Source of the DNA: Gammaproteobacteria bacterium
Lineage (GTDB): Bacteria > Pseudomonadota > Gammaproteobacteria > SZUA-229
Assembly (NCBI GenBank): GCA_027858635.1
Contig: JAQICG010000349.1
Location: 1-5,466, forward strand
DNA length: 5,466 nucleotides
Direction of reading: 5' to 3'
Shown: in pieces, positions 1 through 5,448 of the stretch
Layout of the letters: the number at the start of each line of letters is the position of its first letter
Position numbering within the stretch: the stretch's first letter is position 1
Program-made: the position numbers and the translations under genes
Notes under the pieces: model-generated
The model's input: the letters and a program-made list of their open reading frames with translations, nothing else
What the model was told of the DNA's origin: nothing
Databases searched by the model: none

Positions 1-458
1 ACGCGCTGCCAGTCCACTGCCGGATCTGTGCTCAGTTCGATCTTGCTGATCGACGCCGGGCACAGCCACTCGATATTTTCAGCCTGTTTAACCTCGTGCA
101 GCAGGGCCTGCTGAATCACCCGGTTCTCTATGATATAGCCCAGCGCATCCAGCCCCACCTCGGCGCTGTCGAAATGAATCATGCCCGCACCGCTGGCATC
201 CCAGACATGCATGTCACGAAAAGCGCCGGCCCGTGCCGCCATCGCAGGCCAGGCGCCGATGCTTTTGAAAATTTCCAGTGAGGCGCGATTGATCGCCGAG
301 ACCCGAAGATCGATCTCATCGCTCACCGCCTCGGGTTCCGACCGTTCGAGCACTGCGATCTGCAAACCTCAATCGCGCAGCAGACCGGCCAGCGTCAGGC
401 CGACCATGCCACCGCCGACGATCAGCACATCATAACGCGCGTGGACAGTTTTAGACAT
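1..458 (-). pseudogene. ubiI: UbiI/VisC-type FAD-dependent ubiquinone hydroxylase, 5' part only, with in-frame stop at codon 30
   Basis: The frame starts at ATG 458-456 and can be read for 152 codons to the window edge, except for a TGA at 371-369 (codon 30). Seen: a Rossmann FAD-binding motif GGGMVG (residues 15-20), the acidic end of the second beta strand (VLE, E38) just after the stop, LRVSAIN (51-57) and GYIIENRV (107-114). All are typical of the UbiH/UbiF/UbiI/Coq6 family. In this family the enzymes hydroxylate the ubiquinone ring using FAD, NAD(P)H and O2. The position after ubiH matches the pepP-ubiH-ubiI order, and the GGGMVG and LRVSAIN stretches resemble UbiI and UbiF, so ubiI is likely but UbiF-like specificity is possible. 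The start overlaps the ubiH end by 8 nt, suggesting translational coupling. The TGA would leave a 29-residue peptide and remove the FAD motif from any internal restart. A recent nonsense mutation or a base-call error is the simplest reading, since the downstream frame is undamaged. The C-terminal part lies outside the window. Confidence 0.8.
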
Positions 459-1683
459 TCCGTTTCACCATGGACAGGCCCCTCCCCAGTCTGGACAGAC
501 GCCCGCTCAGCCCCATGCTCTGTCGTGCCAGCCGGTGTTTCACTGCGGGCATCAAATCGGTGAGCAGCAGCGCCGCCGCCCGCGCATGCGCCAGCGGCGG
601 GAAATCGTTCGAGAAGACCTTCACCAGGGTGTCGGTAAAACGGTACACTCGCCGTGCATCCTGTGTGCGCATGGCCTGATAGTTCGCCAGCGTCTCTTCG
701 ATGGGGGCATCGTTCTGTGCGCTCAGCAGCTCGGCGAGCAGGGCGACATCGCGCAGCGCCAGGTTGAAACCCTGCCCCGCCACCGGATGAATGGCATGGG
801 CCGCATTACCCACAATTACCACCCGCCCGCGTACCAGCTGGGTACTTTCCACCAGCGCCAGCGGATAGACCTGGCGCTGCCCGACCTTGCGCAAACGCCC
901 CAGACGATAGCCGAAACGCTGCTGGAGTTTTTCCAGAAAGGCCTCATCATCCATCGCCAGCAGCGCATCGACCTGCCCGGTTGGCACGGTCCAGACCACT
1001 GAGCAGCGGTGATCGGTCATGGGCAGAAAAGCCAGTGGTCCGGTATCGGTAAAACGCTCGTAGGCGATATTCTGGTGCGACTGCCCCGGAGTGACATTAG
1101 TAATGATGGCGCTCTGCTGATAATCCTGTCGACTGGTGCCGATCTGTAACATCTCGCGCGTTGCTGAACTCACCCCGTCGGCGACCACCACCAGCCCGGC
1201 GCTGAGTTCGTGCTCCGTACCGTTTTCGGCATAGCACAGCTGCACCGAATCATCCTGCTGCTGCAAGCTCAACACCTGCGCCGGACAGTGCAGCTGCACA
1301 TTCTGATTCTCCACCAGTCGCTGGTACAGCACCTCACCCAGCACCCGGTTTTCGGCGACATAACCCAGCGCTTCGACGCCCTCATCAAGATGGCGCAGAC
1401 GCGTCACCCCCAGATGGCCCCGGTCTGAAATATGAATGGTTTTGATGGCTTCGATTCTGTCCGCCATGGCCGGCCACAGCCCCATAGCCTCGAAAATAAC
1501 ACGACTGCCATACGATAACGCCACCGTACGGTCGTCATAACAGGGCTGGGTTTGGGCGTGAAGCGGGTGCGCCTCAATGAGCGCAACGGCGAGGCCGCTG
1601 TTTTCCAGCGCACAGGCCAGGCTGGCCCCGGCCAGGCCGCCGCCGATAATCAAGACATCACAAGTTTTAGCTTCAGCATGCAT
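451..1683 (-). CDS. ubiH: 2-octaprenyl-6-methoxyphenol hydroxylase UbiH
   Basis: This is a 410-aa flavoprotein monooxygenase of aerobic ubiquinone biosynthesis, probably acting at the inner face of the membrane in the Ubi complex. E. coli UbiH is slightly shorter (about 390 aa). Seen in order: GGGLAG dinucleotide-binding motif (14-19) with an acidic residue ending beta strand 2 (E37); DDRTVALSYGS (50-60); GYVAENRV (107-114); the DG motif VVADGVSSATR (166-176); and GNAAHAIHPVAGQGFNLALRD (292-312), the second FAD-binding motif, in the version I associate with UbiH. The protein is complete and in frame. The ATG at 1683 has only a weak AAG upstream, not a clear ribosome binding site. It ends inside the ubiI start (8-nt overlap). 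Unlike the tight arrangement common in relatives, 301 nt with a terminator separate it from pepP, so it probably has its own promoter. Family assignment is firm. The exact ring position hydroxylated is inferred from homology and gene order. Confidence 0.93.
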   Translation of the reverse strand: MHAEAKTCDVLIIGGGLAGASLACALENSGLAVALIEAHPLHAQTQPCYDDRTVALSYGSRVIFEAMGLWPAMADRIEAIKTIHISDRGHLGVTRLRHLDEGVEALGYVAENRVLGEVLYQRLVENQNVQLHCPAQVLSLQQQDDSVQLCYAENGTEHELSAGLVVVADGVSSATREMLQIGTSRQDYQQSAIITNVTPGQSHQNIAYERFTDTGPLAFLPMTDHRCSVVWTVPTGQVDALLAMDDEAFLEKLQQRFGYRLGRLRKVGQRQVYPLALVESTQLVRGRVVIVGNAAHAIHPVAGQGFNLALRDVALLAELLSAQNDAPIEETLANYQAMRTQDARRVYRFTDTLVKVFSNDFPPLAHARAAALLLTDLMPAVKHRLARQSMGLSGRLSRLGRGLSMVKRNV

Positions 1684-1698
1684 TCTTAATAATCTATC

Positions 1699-1727
1699 TA
1701 TGTAAGTTTTTAACTGACTACTGCCAA
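1699..1727 (-). promoter_or_regulatory. Weak candidate promoter for ubiH
   Basis: On the minus strand a TTGGCA (1727-1722, 5 of 6 to the -35 consensus) lies 17 nt before TACATA (1704-1699, a poor -10). The predicted start would leave a leader of only about 9 nt. Another possible -10, TATAAA at 1751-1746, lacks a well-spaced -35. Some promoter is expected because a terminator precedes this gap, but this particular choice is uncertain. Confidence 0.3.
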
Positions 1728-1804
1728 CTATCTACGAACTGGTCATTTATAAATATTGGGTTACGGTACAAAAACCTAACCTGTTCTACAGTGTTACCAA
1801 TTAC

Positions 1805-1854
1805 GCTTTTTAAAAGCCCCCTCACCCCAGCCCTCTCCCAGTGGGAGAGGGGGC
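1805..1854. repeat. GC-rich palindromic intergenic repeat (CCCTCTCCC/GGGAGAGGG type)
   Basis: CCCTCTCCCA (1831-1840) and TGGGAGAGGG (1842-1851) form a near-perfect palindrome, which folds as about 9 bp with a 3-nt loop. It is preceded by CCCCCTCACCCCAG and by a small AT palindrome, GCTTTT-T-AAAAGC (1805-1817). From general knowledge, sequences of the form CCCTCACCCC..CCCTCTCCC..GGGAGAGGG occur as dispersed intergenic elements in many proteobacterial genomes. Only one copy is visible here, so the dispersed nature is inferred from recognition. Confidence 0.65.
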
Positions 1855-1947
1855 AGCGTATGCAGGCCTGCGAATTCTGCGCGGTGCCAAAGCTTTTAAC
1901 TGCCAACCCTCTTTAGTATTGTTGGGAAAATAACTTCAACTGAAACA

Positions 1948-1981
1948 TAAAAACCCGTTGGGCTTCCTGCGTCAGCCCAAC
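1948..1981 (-). terminator. Intrinsic terminator of the ygfB-pepP transcript
   Basis: On the minus strand an 8-bp perfect stem GTTGGGCT (1981-1974) / AGCCCAAC (1964-1957) with a 9-nt loop is followed by GGG and a run of five T (1953-1949). It begins 3 nt after the pepP stop codon. Both stem strength and T run fit a Rho-independent terminator, implying that much of the transcription from ygfB-pepP ends before ubiH. Confidence 0.85.
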
Positions 1982-1984
1982 GAA

Positions 1985-3292
1985 CTATTTCTTAGCTGAC
2001 ATCACCGCTTCGACCTCTTCAGTGGTTCGAGGCAGGCCTTTGCTCAGTAATTCATAGCCATCTTTGGTCACCACCACATCATCTTCGATGCGCACGCCGA
2101 TATTCCACCAGCGTTTGGCGCCACGGCTACCGGCGGGAATGTACAGCCCCGGTTCGATAGTCAGCGCCATGCCGGGTTCCAGCAAACGCCATTCATCATC
2201 CACCTTGTAATCGCCGACATCATGCACATCCATGCCCAGCCAGTGGCCGGTGCGGTGCATATAATATTTTGAGTAGGCCTTTTCCTTGATCAGCGCTGGC
2301 ACTTTGCCCTTGAGCAGGCCCAGCTCCACCAGTCCCCTGGTCAGTACTTTTACCGCCGCATGGTGGGGGTCGTTCCAGTGGTTGCCCGGCTTGACCTGCA
2401 CCATCGCCGCTTCCTGCGCCGCCAGCACCACATCATAAATCTCCTTCTGCGCTTCACTGTAGCGGCCATTCACCGGGAAACTGCGGGTAATGTCCGCCGC
2501 ATAGCCTTCATATTCCGCGCCTGCATCAATCAGCACCATGTCGCCATCGTGCAGCGGCTGATTATTCTCAGTGTAATGCAAAATGCAGCTGTTGGCGCCG
2601 CTGCCCACAATCGAGGGGTAGGCCCAGCCTGCGCCGTTGCGATTAAATTCATAGAGCAGCTCCGCCTCCAGCTCGTATTCATATTTAGCCGGCTGACAGG
2701 CCTGCATGGCCCTGATGTGCCCCTGCACCGAAATTTTCGCTGCCTTGCGCATCAGCTGAATCTCTTCGCGGTTCTTAAACAGGCGCATGTCATGCAGCAG
2801 GTGCTCCAACGAGACAAACTCATTGGGCACGCTCAAGCCGCCACGTGCGCCACGGCGCAAGCTGTTGACGCAATCCATCACATGTTTATCGAATTCGGTA
2901 TTCAGGCCGATGGTGTAATACACTCTTTCACAATGCTCCATCAGACCGGGCAAAATTTCATCCAGATCTTCGATAGGGAAGGCATCATCCGCGCCGAAAT
3001 GCTCGATCGCGCCTTCCGGACCATAGCGGTAACCGTTCCAGGTCTCTTTAACCTTGTCGCGTTCACGGCAGAACATAATAAACTGCGCCCCTTTCCGACC
3101 CGGCACCAGCACGATGACCGACTCTGTTTCCTTAAAACCGCTCAAATAAAAGAAATCGCTGTCCTGCCTGAAACTGTGTTCGATATCACGATTGCGTATC
3201 AGAGTGGGTGCCGCCGACAAAATTGCAATGGAGTTATTGCCCATCATTCTCATCAATTGTTTACGGCGCTGGGTGTAAATTTTGGCATTCAT
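1985..3292 (-). CDS. pepP: Xaa-Pro aminopeptidase P (PepP)
   Basis: This is a 435-aa cytoplasmic metallopeptidase of family M24B, which removes the N-terminal residue from peptides whose second residue is proline. E. coli PepP is 441 aa, so the length is normal. Seen: an N-terminal creatinase-like domain (about 1-170) and a C-terminal pita-bread domain. All five expected dinuclear metal ligands are present: D256 (LIDAGAE), D267 (AADITRSF), H350 (TGHWLGMDVHD), E380 (TIEPGLY) and E403 (VRIEDD). H240 (LHYTENN) and H357 match the family's additional active-site histidines. No signal peptide is present. The ATG at 3292 follows the ygfB stop by 20 nt and is preceded by a short purine patch (GGAT), so the two genes are probably co-transcribed. 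A strong terminator follows directly. The enzyme is intact and the call is secure. Confidence 0.96.
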   Translation of the reverse strand: MNAKIYTQRRKQLMRMMGNNSIAILSAAPTLIRNRDIEHSFRQDSDFFYLSGFKETESVIVLVPGRKGAQFIMFCRERDKVKETWNGYRYGPEGAIEHFGADDAFPIEDLDEILPGLMEHCERVYYTIGLNTEFDKHVMDCVNSLRRGARGGLSVPNEFVSLEHLLHDMRLFKNREEIQLMRKAAKISVQGHIRAMQACQPAKYEYELEAELLYEFNRNGAGWAYPSIVGSGANSCILHYTENNQPLHDGDMVLIDAGAEYEGYAADITRSFPVNGRYSEAQKEIYDVVLAAQEAAMVQVKPGNHWNDPHHAAVKVLTRGLVELGLLKGKVPALIKEKAYSKYYMHRTGHWLGMDVHDVGDYKVDDEWRLLEPGMALTIEPGLYIPAGSRGAKRWWNIGVRIEDDVVVTKDGYELLSKGLPRTTEEVEAVMSAKK

Positions 3293-3312
3293 GAATTAAT
3301 CCGGATCAAGTT

Positions 3313-3903
3313 TTAATGCAATGTGGGTGTAGGCTGCATGAGCTGCACCGGTTGCAGCTCCTCATTCACCAGTAATACGGCGGTGCGAACATATTCCACT
3401 ACTTCGACGAAAGCCAACTCATCTTCCTCTGTCGCCATCAGATCATCGTCATCATCGGCTTCCATATCGCCATGACCGGCACGGGAAATTTCGATAAAGT
3501 CCATCAGGATCTCTTTCGTATCGACCGGCAGCTCGGTTTTCTCACTGATACCGCCGGCGGCAAGACCATAGACAAAGCCCTGGCACCAGTCCGCCAGCGC
3601 TTCGGTACGGTCAGCCAGATCATCCTCATCATCGGGCAACAGCAGATGAAACTGACCTAAATCGTCATTCATCTGCTCCATGGTCAGCTGATGCAGCTCC
3701 GACAGCTGATGCACCGTATCGTGCAGAAGCACATTGCCCTGCTCCTGGTCACCCAGAACATGATCAATCCACTCAGAGAGTTCGATGCTTCCGCGCGCGC
3801 ATAAAATGCCGCACAAAACCCCGTGCGATTCAGCCGCTCCCATCATGGCATTAACTTTAAATAACGCCTTATCCAGTATTGTTATCTCAGGTTTTATATT
3901 CAT
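3313..3903 (-). CDS. ygfB: YgfB, UPF0149 family protein
   Basis: With the ATG at 3903 the product is 196 aa, close to E. coli YgfB (192 aa). Family hallmarks seen: AESHGVLCGILC (24-35), the acidic LLPDDEDDLADRTEALADW run followed by CQGFVYGLA (about 88-115), and a C-terminal EDELAFVEVVEYVRTAVLL (160-178). The fold is all-alpha in known relatives. There is no signal peptide or membrane segment. The protein is strongly acidic, including a DDDDD run near 150-154. In P. aeruginosa a YgfB homologue has been linked to repression of an amidase gene and to beta-lactam tolerance; whether that applies here is unknown. The frame extends upstream to ATG 3924 and TTG 3948, but the family N terminus fits the 3903 start, and an extended -10 at 3941-3933 would place transcription start near 3926. 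The ribosome binding site is weak. It is the first gene of the leftward ygfB-pepP unit. Confidence 0.92.
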   Translation of the reverse strand: MNIKPEITILDKALFKVNAMMGAAESHGVLCGILCARGSIELSEWIDHVLGDQEQGNVLLHDTVHQLSELHQLTMEQMNDDLGQFHLLLPDDEDDLADRTEALADWCQGFVYGLAAGGISEKTELPVDTKEILMDFIEISRAGHGDMEADDDDDLMATEEDELAFVEVVEYVRTAVLLVNEELQPVQLMQPTPTLH

Positions 3904-3932
3904 AAACTTATCTACAATTATCATCTTGACCC

Positions 3933-3941
3933 ATTCTAACA
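3933..3941 (-). promoter_or_regulatory. Extended -10 promoter candidate for ygfB-pepP
   Basis: The minus strand reads TGTTAGAAT at 3941-3933, an extended -10 (TGn followed by TAGAAT, 5 of 6). The sequence at the -35 distance (TATTTT) is poor, as is common for extended -10 promoters. Predicted transcription start is near 3926, giving a leader of about 23 nt to the ATG at 3903. Confidence 0.45.
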
Positions 3942-3977
3942 CGAGCAAAGATTCTAAAATATTTTCAGCTTAAATAA

Positions 3978-4006
3978 TTGACCGTTGCCGTAACACAACC
4001 TACTAT
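3978..4006 (+). promoter_or_regulatory. Sigma-70-like promoter for the zapB-like gene and zapA
   Basis: TTGACC (3978-3983, 5 of 6) is followed at exactly 17 nt by TACTAT (4001-4006, 4 of 6). Predicted transcription start is near 4013. This excludes the upstream TTG (3978) and ATG (4008) codons as starts for the downstream gene. Confidence 0.65.
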
Positions 4007-4034
4007 TATGAACATGAATGATATAAAAATAAAA

Positions 4035-4226
4035 ATGACCCACCTTGAAAGCCAGACCGATGAACTACTCGGACTGTGCCAACGCCTCAGCGAAGAAAAT
4101 GCCCATCTGCGCAAACAGCTAAATAGCATGACCGCCGAACGTGCCGGCATGGTGGAACTGAAAGAACAGGCCCGCAACCATGTCGAAGGCATGATTACCC
4201 GCCTGCGTTCAATGGAAAACGTTTGA
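4035..4226 (+). CDS. Small ZapB-like coiled-coil protein (TIGR02449-like)
   Basis: From ATG 4035 the product is 63 aa; from ATG 4014 it is 70 aa. Nearly the whole chain is predictable as one charged coiled coil: hydrophobic positions (L4, L11, L14, L18, L25, L29, then M39, L42, V50, M53, L57) are spaced in heptad-like steps among E, Q, R and K. The core LLGLCQRLSEENAHLRKQL (11-29) is typical of the short conserved protein found upstream of zapA in Pseudomonas and related gammaproteobacteria (TIGR02449). Some databases label it ZapB-like because of its size and coiled coil. A role in Z-ring assembly is suggested by position and form but not shown. The gene ends 22 nt before zapA, consistent with one transcript. 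No Shine-Dalgarno sequence precedes either start: the region before 4035 is A-rich, and 4014 would lie at the predicted transcript end. Confidence 0.82.
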   Translation: MTHLESQTDELLGLCQRLSEENAHLRKQLNSMTAERAGMVELKEQARNHVEGMITRLRSMENV

Positions 4227-4248
4227 ACCATACCCCAGAGATTATGCT

Positions 4249-4551
4249 GTGAAAGATCATGAAGCACTGACCATCAAAATCCTGGAAAAGGAATACCGCG
4301 TGGCCTGCCCGGCTGAAGAGAAAGATAGCCTTCTCGCATCGGCACGGATGCTCAACACCAAACTCAATGAAATCAAAAGCAAAGGCGCCGTCATCGGTAC
4401 CGAACGCATTGCCGTAATGGCCGCGCTTAACATGAGCCACGAACTCCTGAATGGCCAGAGCCTGATCGACGAGCACGAAAAATTGAATGACCGCATCGAC
4501 AGCCTGTCAGATAGAATTGACAATACTATGCGAAACATTAAACTGGTTTAG
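4249..4551 (+). CDS. zapA: Cell division protein ZapA
   Basis: This 100-aa cytoplasmic protein (E. coli ZapA is 109 aa) cross-links FtsZ protofilaments and promotes Z-ring assembly. Seen: an N-terminal globular part with the family pattern LTIKILEKEYRVACP (7-21), a helix MLNTKLNEIKSK (34-45), and TERIAVMAALNMSHEL (51-66), which closely matches the TEQLVFIAALNISYEL region of E. coli ZapA. A C-terminal coiled coil (about 68-98; LIDEHEKLNDRIDSLSDRI) serves tetramerisation in the family. The start is GTG, with AGAG 8 nt upstream as a moderate ribosome binding site; the ATG at 4244 is out of frame and hits a stop at once. It follows the zapB-like gene by 22 nt. Its 3' end appears to contain the promoter for the downstream 6S RNA. 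Confidence 0.94.
   Translation: MKDHEALTIKILEKEYRVACPAEEKDSLLASARMLNTKLNEIKSKGAVIGTERIAVMAALNMSHELLNGQSLIDEHEKLNDRIDSLSDRIDNTMRNIKLV
4517..4544 (+). promoter_or_regulatory. Candidate promoter of 6S RNA inside the zapA 3' end
   Basis: TTGACA (4517-4522, perfect -35) is followed after 16 nt by TAAACT (4539-4544, 4 of 6 to -10). Predicted start is near 4551, at the zapA stop, about 30 nt before the RNA's closing stem. The leader would contain the hairpin CCTACCCCGGTAGG (4557-4570). It resembles the E. coli situation in which a longer 6S precursor is trimmed, but this is inference. Confidence 0.5.
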
Positions 4552-4582
4552 TGAGCCCTACCCCGGTAGGACTCTGGAATAT

Positions 4583-4771
4583 AGATGTCTCTGGGGTATA
4601 CGTTAGCAACCTGTTATATCCCTTGAGCCTTAACTACTGACTCTGGGAACTTAGCTGTCTGTTCCGTGTGCACTACCGCTCTGCGGGAAGCCTGACCTAC
4701 AGACGCCGTTCCCACCTGAACCTACCGGTTCAAGGTCAGCAGTGTCAGCGACGGTACTTTCGGAGACATCT
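4583..4771 (+). ncRNA. ssrS: 6S RNA (SsrS)
   Basis: About 189 nt between zapA and fau, the standard location of ssrS. 6S RNA mimics an open promoter and sequesters sigma-70 RNA polymerase holoenzyme in stationary phase; polymerase can copy a short pRNA from it to release itself. Seen: a perfect 9-bp closing stem AGATGTCTC (4583-4591) / GAGACATCT (4763-4771), continued by GTAT/GTAC-type pairing; a 5' strand with CCCTTGAGCC, similar to the CCCCTGAGCC of the E. coli RNA; and the conserved 3' hairpin CACCTGAACC-TACC-GGTTCAAGG (about 4713-4735), close to the E. coli ACCTTGAACCAAGGGTTCAAGG region. Size matches E. coli (about 184 nt). Exact ends are uncertain by several nucleotides because precursors are normally trimmed. 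The 3' stem runs straight into eight T. No protein frame across this stretch looks real. Confidence 0.93.
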
Positions 4772-4778
4772 TTTTTTT
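4763..4778 (+). terminator. 3' end signal of 6S RNA (closing stem plus T tract)
   Basis: The 3' strand of the 6S closing stem (4763-4771) merges with an uninterrupted run of eight T (4771-4778). The pairing partner is about 180 nt upstream, so this is a long-range stem rather than a compact hairpin. It may nevertheless act as an intrinsic terminator once the RNA has folded. It lies only 2 nt before the fau start codon. Confidence 0.6.
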
Positions 4779-4780
4779 CC

Positions 4781-5371
4781 ATGTCAGCAGCAACAACTCC
4801 CCATTTGCTACGTCAGCAAAAACGCGAACAACGAAGAACACTCAGCCCTGCGCAACAGCGCCGGCATGCTGAGCGTGTCACCACACAACTTCTGTCCCGG
4901 CCTGAATTCACCAACACAGAACACATTGCCGCTTATCTGGCTAACGATGGCGAAATCAACCCCGCTGAAATCATCGAACAGGCCTGGCGCCTGGGCAAGA
5001 ACATCTACCTGCCGGTACTATCCGCACCCGGCAATCGCCTGCTGTTCGCCCCTTTTGAAGCGAACAGCTCAATGTGCTGCAATCAGTTCGGCATCGACGA
5101 ACCCGACTGTCCGCCCGAACACCGTCTCAAAGCCGAACAGATGGATCTGATTTTACTGCCGCTGGTCGCCTTCGATACCCAGGGCAACCGTCTGGGCATG
5201 GGCGGCGGTTTCTACGACCGCAGCCTGGCCAACATCCGCCAACACGAGCGCCGCACACAGCTTTTTGGCCTGGCGCACGAAATACAGAAAACCGACCAAC
5301 TGGAAGCACAGGAATGGGACGTACCACTGGACGCGGTAGTAACCGAGGCTGTTTTTTATACATTCCGGTGA
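4781..5371 (+). CDS. fau: 5-formyltetrahydrofolate cyclo-ligase
   Basis: This 196-aa cytoplasmic enzyme (also 5,10-methenyltetrahydrofolate synthetase, YgfA) converts 5-formyltetrahydrofolate plus ATP to 5,10-methenyltetrahydrofolate, returning it to one-carbon metabolism. Seen: an N-terminal basic helix LRQQKREQRRTLSPAQQ (10-26), IAAYLANDGEINP (49-61) for the substrate side, GKNIYLPVL (72-80), and the signature LLPLVAFDTQGNRLGMGGGF (125-144) followed by YDR (145-147), whose glycine-rich loop binds ATP phosphate in the family. EWDVPLDAVVTE (178-189) is the usual C-terminal motif. Placement after 6S RNA is conserved from E. coli to Pseudomonas. ATG 4781 is the best start: the frame's upstream GTG (4742) lies inside 6S RNA. 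No Shine-Dalgarno sits at normal spacing; the only purine-rich patch, CGGAGA (4761-4766), is about 14 nt away and within the 6S closing stem. A start further downstream (TTG 4805) is possible. Confidence 0.93.
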   Translation: MSAATTPHLLRQQKREQRRTLSPAQQRRHAERVTTQLLSRPEFTNTEHIAAYLANDGEINPAEIIEQAWRLGKNIYLPVLSAPGNRLLFAPFEANSSMCCNQFGIDEPDCPPEHRLKAEQMDLILLPLVAFDTQGNRLGMGGGFYDRSLANIRQHERRTQLFGLAHEIQKTDQLEAQEWDVPLDAVVTEAVFYTFR

Positions 5372-5421
5372 GGTATTGGTTTGCAGATGAACGTCGGTAA
5401 GAGCGGAAAACAAAATATATC

Positions 5422-5448
5422 CGCGAAGAACGCCAAAGACGCGAAAAA
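5422..5448 (+). repeat. Three tandem imperfect 9-mers downstream of fau
   Basis: CGCGAAGAA (5422-5430), CGCCAAAGA (5431-5439) and CGCGAAAAA (5440-5448) follow one another directly, then an A-rich tract runs to the window end. The rest of the 95-nt stretch after fau (5372-5466) shows no convincing terminator or gene. The pattern resembles short CGCGAAG/CGCCAAG-type intergenic repeats that I recall from other proteobacterial genomes, but copy number cannot be judged here. Confidence 0.5.

Larger units (their letters stand above)
1684..1984. other. Non-coding gap between pepP and ubiH
   Basis: This 301-nt stretch holds no credible gene. From right to left it contains the pepP terminator (1948-1981), a TTTTAACTGCCAAC copy (1894-1907), a GC-rich palindromic repeat (about 1805-1854), and an AT-rich segment with a second, longer TTTTAACTG...CTGCCAAC copy (1707-1728) and the candidate ubiH promoter. 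A 62-codon minus-strand frame over 1718-1906 reads through the palindromic repeat (giving SHWERAGVRG) and is most likely spurious. Confidence 0.8.

Noticed and set aside
369..371. TGA as selenocysteine or as tryptophan (altered code)
   Set aside because: TGA is a normal stop for two other genes here, TGG encodes tryptophan, the position is not catalytic in this flavoprotein family, and I see no SECIS-like hairpin just downstream of the codon.
535..1002. 155-codon plus-strand open frame opposite ubiH
   Set aside because: Antisense to a well-supported gene, and the protein looks like a low-information shadow.
1718..1906. 62-codon minus-strand frame in the pepP-ubiH gap
   Set aside because: It runs through the palindromic repeat, giving the well-known spurious peptide SHWERAGVRG, and has no family resemblance.
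2360..3316. 318-codon plus-strand open frame antisense to pepP
   Set aside because: It lies almost wholly opposite a gene with all catalytic residues conserved. Its composition (many H, Q, R) is typical of a reverse-frame shadow, and it has no recognisable domain.
3904..3948. Longer YgfB starting at TTG 3948 or ATG 3924
   Set aside because: The extra residues are outside the family N terminus, and the extended -10 candidate lies within this segment.
4557..4570. CCTACCCCGGTAGG hairpin as a zapA terminator
   Set aside because: The stem is short and no T run follows; it is better explained as part of the 6S precursor leader.
4742..4780. Upstream GTG start for fau
   Set aside because: This 13-codon extension would be encoded by the 3' end of 6S RNA and its T tract, and the family does not have such an N terminus.
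4668..5150. 160-codon plus-strand frame across 6S RNA and fau
   Set aside because: It overlaps the structured 6S RNA and then the fau coding sequence in another frame, and has no recognisable domain.
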